6,833 nucleotides of DNA, taken from positions 32,858 to 39,690 of the forward strand of contig HF990656.1 in NCBI GenBank assembly GCA_000432135.1, written 5' to 3'. A program made the translations under genes and the position numbers. Below the pieces are notes generated by a model. It was not told where the DNA came from and did no database searches. It saw nothing but the letters and a program-made list of their open reading frames with translations. The stretch is from Firmicutes bacterium CAG:124 (GTDB lineage Bacteria > Bacillota > Clostridia > Oscillospirales > Oscillospiraceae). Below, piece after piece: positions 5,353 to 6,833 of the stretch (positions within the stretch are counted from its first letter, which is position 1; each line of letters starts with the position of its first letter).

Positions 5353-6833
5353 TTACCGTTGTTCCAGCTCATCGACCGGCAGGTCGTAGCCCTCGCGGAA
5401 GCGGCGGCGCTGGTTCTCCAATGCGCGGCGGCGCTGCTCCATGCGCTTGCGGCGGTAGCGGCGCTTGCGCAGCTGGTACAGCACGATCAGCACCAGAATC
5501 ACGCCGATGGCGGCAAAGATCGCGATCACGACCCACTTCCACCAGTTTTTCTGGATATATGCCTCCGTCCCGGCTGCGGCGGACGAAAATTCCGAGCGCG
5601 CCACATCGGTGATGGCAAGCAGCTTCGTCTGTCCAAGGATCTCCCCGGCATAGCTGACCGTGACCGAGCCGAGCACATCGCCCTCGCGGACGGGCGCGTC
5701 GACGCTTTCGCTGTTGAGCTGGATATCCGTGACCATCTTATCAGGGTCATAGTCGTTCGGAAGCAGAACCTTGATCTCGTCCTCCGGCGCAACGGCGACC
5801 GCCTCGGCGCCGGCGGAGTTGTTGATCTTCACCTGGTCGACCGGGTACAGAGGCGACATGATCGGCAGGTATGAGTAATTGTCAAAGCCATAGTCGAACA
5901 GCCGTGCGCACTCCGTAAAGTTCTCCATGAGCAGATCGCCGCTGTCAAGCACCGTCGTGGCTGCGCCGCAGACGATGCCCAGAAGATCAAGACCGTCGCC
6001 CGTCGCCTCGGAAATGACGCAGCGGCCTGCCTGACTGGTATAGCCGGTCTTGATGCCGTGCGCGCGCGAATAATAGAGCGTATTGGACAGGGAGCGGTAG
6101 ATCAGCATATTGGTCGTCTTGAGCTTAGGGATGTTCTGCCGCATATTGTCGTCAGGCAGCTGATATTCATAGGTGTCGACGATCTGGCGGAAGTTCTCGC
6201 TCTTGAGCGCGGCCTGCGTGATGATGGACAGATCGCGCGCAGTGGTGTAGTGGCTCTCGTCGTGCAGACCGTGGGGATTGCTGAAATGCGTGTTGAGACA
6301 GCCAAGCTCATAGGCACGCTGGTTCATCATGCGGACAAAATCCGCCACGGAGCCGGCAATATGCTCGGCAATGACGTTGCAGGCGTCGTTGCCGGAGACG
6401 AGCATCATGCAGTACAGCAGATTTTCCAGCGTCATCTGCTCGCCGACCTGCAGCCCCGCGACGCTCGAATCGGCGTCCAGATCGTCGAGCGCGGAGGCCG
6501 AAACGGTCACAACATCGGACAGATTGCCGTTTTCCAGCGCCAGCAGGCAGGTCATGATCTTGGTCAGGCTGGCAGGATACACGCGCTCGTCCGCGTCCTG
6601 CTCATAGACGGCGCGGCCCGTGTTGAGGTCGATGAGAAGCGCGGCCTTGGCCGCGACGGAGAAGCTTGTCCGCGAGGAAAGCAGCCGATCCTCCGGGACG
6701 CTGTCGTCCTCTGCGGGAGCGTCCGCGCTGTCGGTCTGCGTCTGCTCCGGGTCTGCCGCCGTCTCGGCATCCACCGCAAGAAGCGGCAGCGTCAGGGAGG
6801 ACAGCAGCAGGAGCAGGGAAAGCAGCAGGGAAA
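5353..6833 (-). CDS. D-alanyl-D-alanine carboxypeptidase, S11 family (5' end outside window)
   Basis: Low-molecular-weight penicillin-binding protein that removes the terminal D-Ala from peptidoglycan stem peptides and so limits cross-linking. The frame stays open to the window edge; codons 6775-6831 encode a leucine-rich stretch ending PLLAVDA, clearly the core and cleavage region of a signal peptide, so the start codon lies beyond 6833 and the GTG at 6774 is not the start. Numbering from that GTG codon: an acidic linker (1-30), then the serine peptidase domain with SLTK (Ser69, Lys72), SGN (127-129) and KTG (242-244), then a beta-rich PBP5_C-like domain (about 305-395). Next come a membrane segment (about 413-434) and a very basic tail (RKRRYRRKR and further Arg repeats to about 460). 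This predicts type I topology: catalytic domain outside, Arg-rich tail in the cytoplasm. It is the upstream gene of the glycosylase transcript; its promoter is outside the window. Confidence 0.94.
   Translation of the reverse strand, partial: SLLLSLLLLLSSLTLPLLAVDAETAADPEQTQTDSADAPAEDDSVPEDRLLSSRTSFSVAAKAALLIDLNTGRAVYEQDADERVYPASLTKIMTCLLALENGNLSDVVTVSASALDDLDADSSVAGLQVGEQMTLENLLYCMMLVSGNDACNVIAEHIAGSVADFVRMMNQRAYELGCLNTHFSNPHGLHDESHYTTARDLSIITQAALKSENFRQIVDTYEYQLPDDNMRQNIPKLKTTNMLIYRSLSNTLYYSRAHGIKTGYTSQAGRCVISEATGDGLDLLGIVCGAATTVLDSGDLLMENFTECARLFDYGFDNYSYLPIMSPLYPVDQVKINNSAGAEAVAVAPEDEIKVLLPNDYDPDKMVTDIQLNSESVDAPVREGDVLGSVTVSYAGEILGQTKLLAITDVARSEFSSAAAGTEAYIQKNWWKWVVIAIFAAIGVILVLIVLYQLRKRRYRRKRMEQRRRALENQRRRFREGYDLPVDELEQR

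Noticed and set aside
4873..5874. 333-residue plus-strand frame across the glycosylase and carboxypeptidase genes
   Set aside because: Antisense to two clear genes and crossing their junction; Asp/Arg/His-rich shadow composition.
5353..6774. GTG at 6774 as the start of the carboxypeptidase
   Set aside because: The frame continues upstream through a clear signal-peptide core to the window edge, and no ribosome binding site precedes the GTG.

Overview
The window looks like a chromosomal segment of a GC-rich Bacillota, most likely class Clostridia (Oscillospiraceae/Ruminococcaceae-like). Reasons, partly inferred: strong AGGAGG-type ribosome binding sites, sigma-A type TTGACN/TATAAT promoters, heavy GC-ending codons that create many long antisense open frames, and gene families typical of that group (YtrA-type GntR regulator with an ABC-2 exporter, family 4 uracil-DNA glycosylase, low-molecular-weight S11 carboxypeptidase). 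No mobile element, CRISPR array, tRNA or rRNA was seen.

Layout. Positions 1-783 (minus) hold a purine nucleoside phosphorylase gene whose last codons lie outside the window. A 178-bp divergent intergenic region (784-961) carries one sigma-A promoter for each direction; the rightward one overlaps a small palindrome and a direct repeat that look like a repressor operator. Positions 962-4020 (plus) form a tight three-gene operon: GntR/YtrA-type regulator, ABC ATPase and a 610-residue permease with a large C-terminal domain predicted to lie outside the membrane. The reading frames overlap by 8 and 26 bp, which suggests translational coupling. The operon ends at a 14-bp perfect hairpin at 4033-4066 that also serves a convergent gene. 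That gene (4070-4489, minus) encodes an unrecognised acidic 139-residue protein with its own promoter. Positions 4490-4770 have no convincing gene: an AT-rich promoter part, then a GC-rich part with three consecutive hairpins, the last of which probably terminates the next operon. Positions 4771-6833 (minus) hold a two-gene unit: a D-Ala-D-Ala carboxypeptidase (start outside the window, signal peptide visible at the edge) followed 15 bp later by a family 4 uracil-DNA glycosylase.

How the genes work together. The central operon reads as a self-contained, probably autorepressed envelope-stress or export system of the YtrA type: the regulator would release its promoter on an unknown signal and allow synthesis of one ATPase and one permease, which would have to work as a homodimer unless there is a second partner elsewhere. 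The carboxypeptidase trims peptidoglycan stem peptides and is linked to the exporter only by proximity. The phosphorylase (purine salvage) and the glycosylase (base excision repair) are ordinary housekeeping functions. The most worthwhile objects are the operator architecture, the permease with its uncharacterised extracytoplasmic domain, the orphan acidic protein, and the mutually exclusive hairpins downstream of the glycosylase gene.
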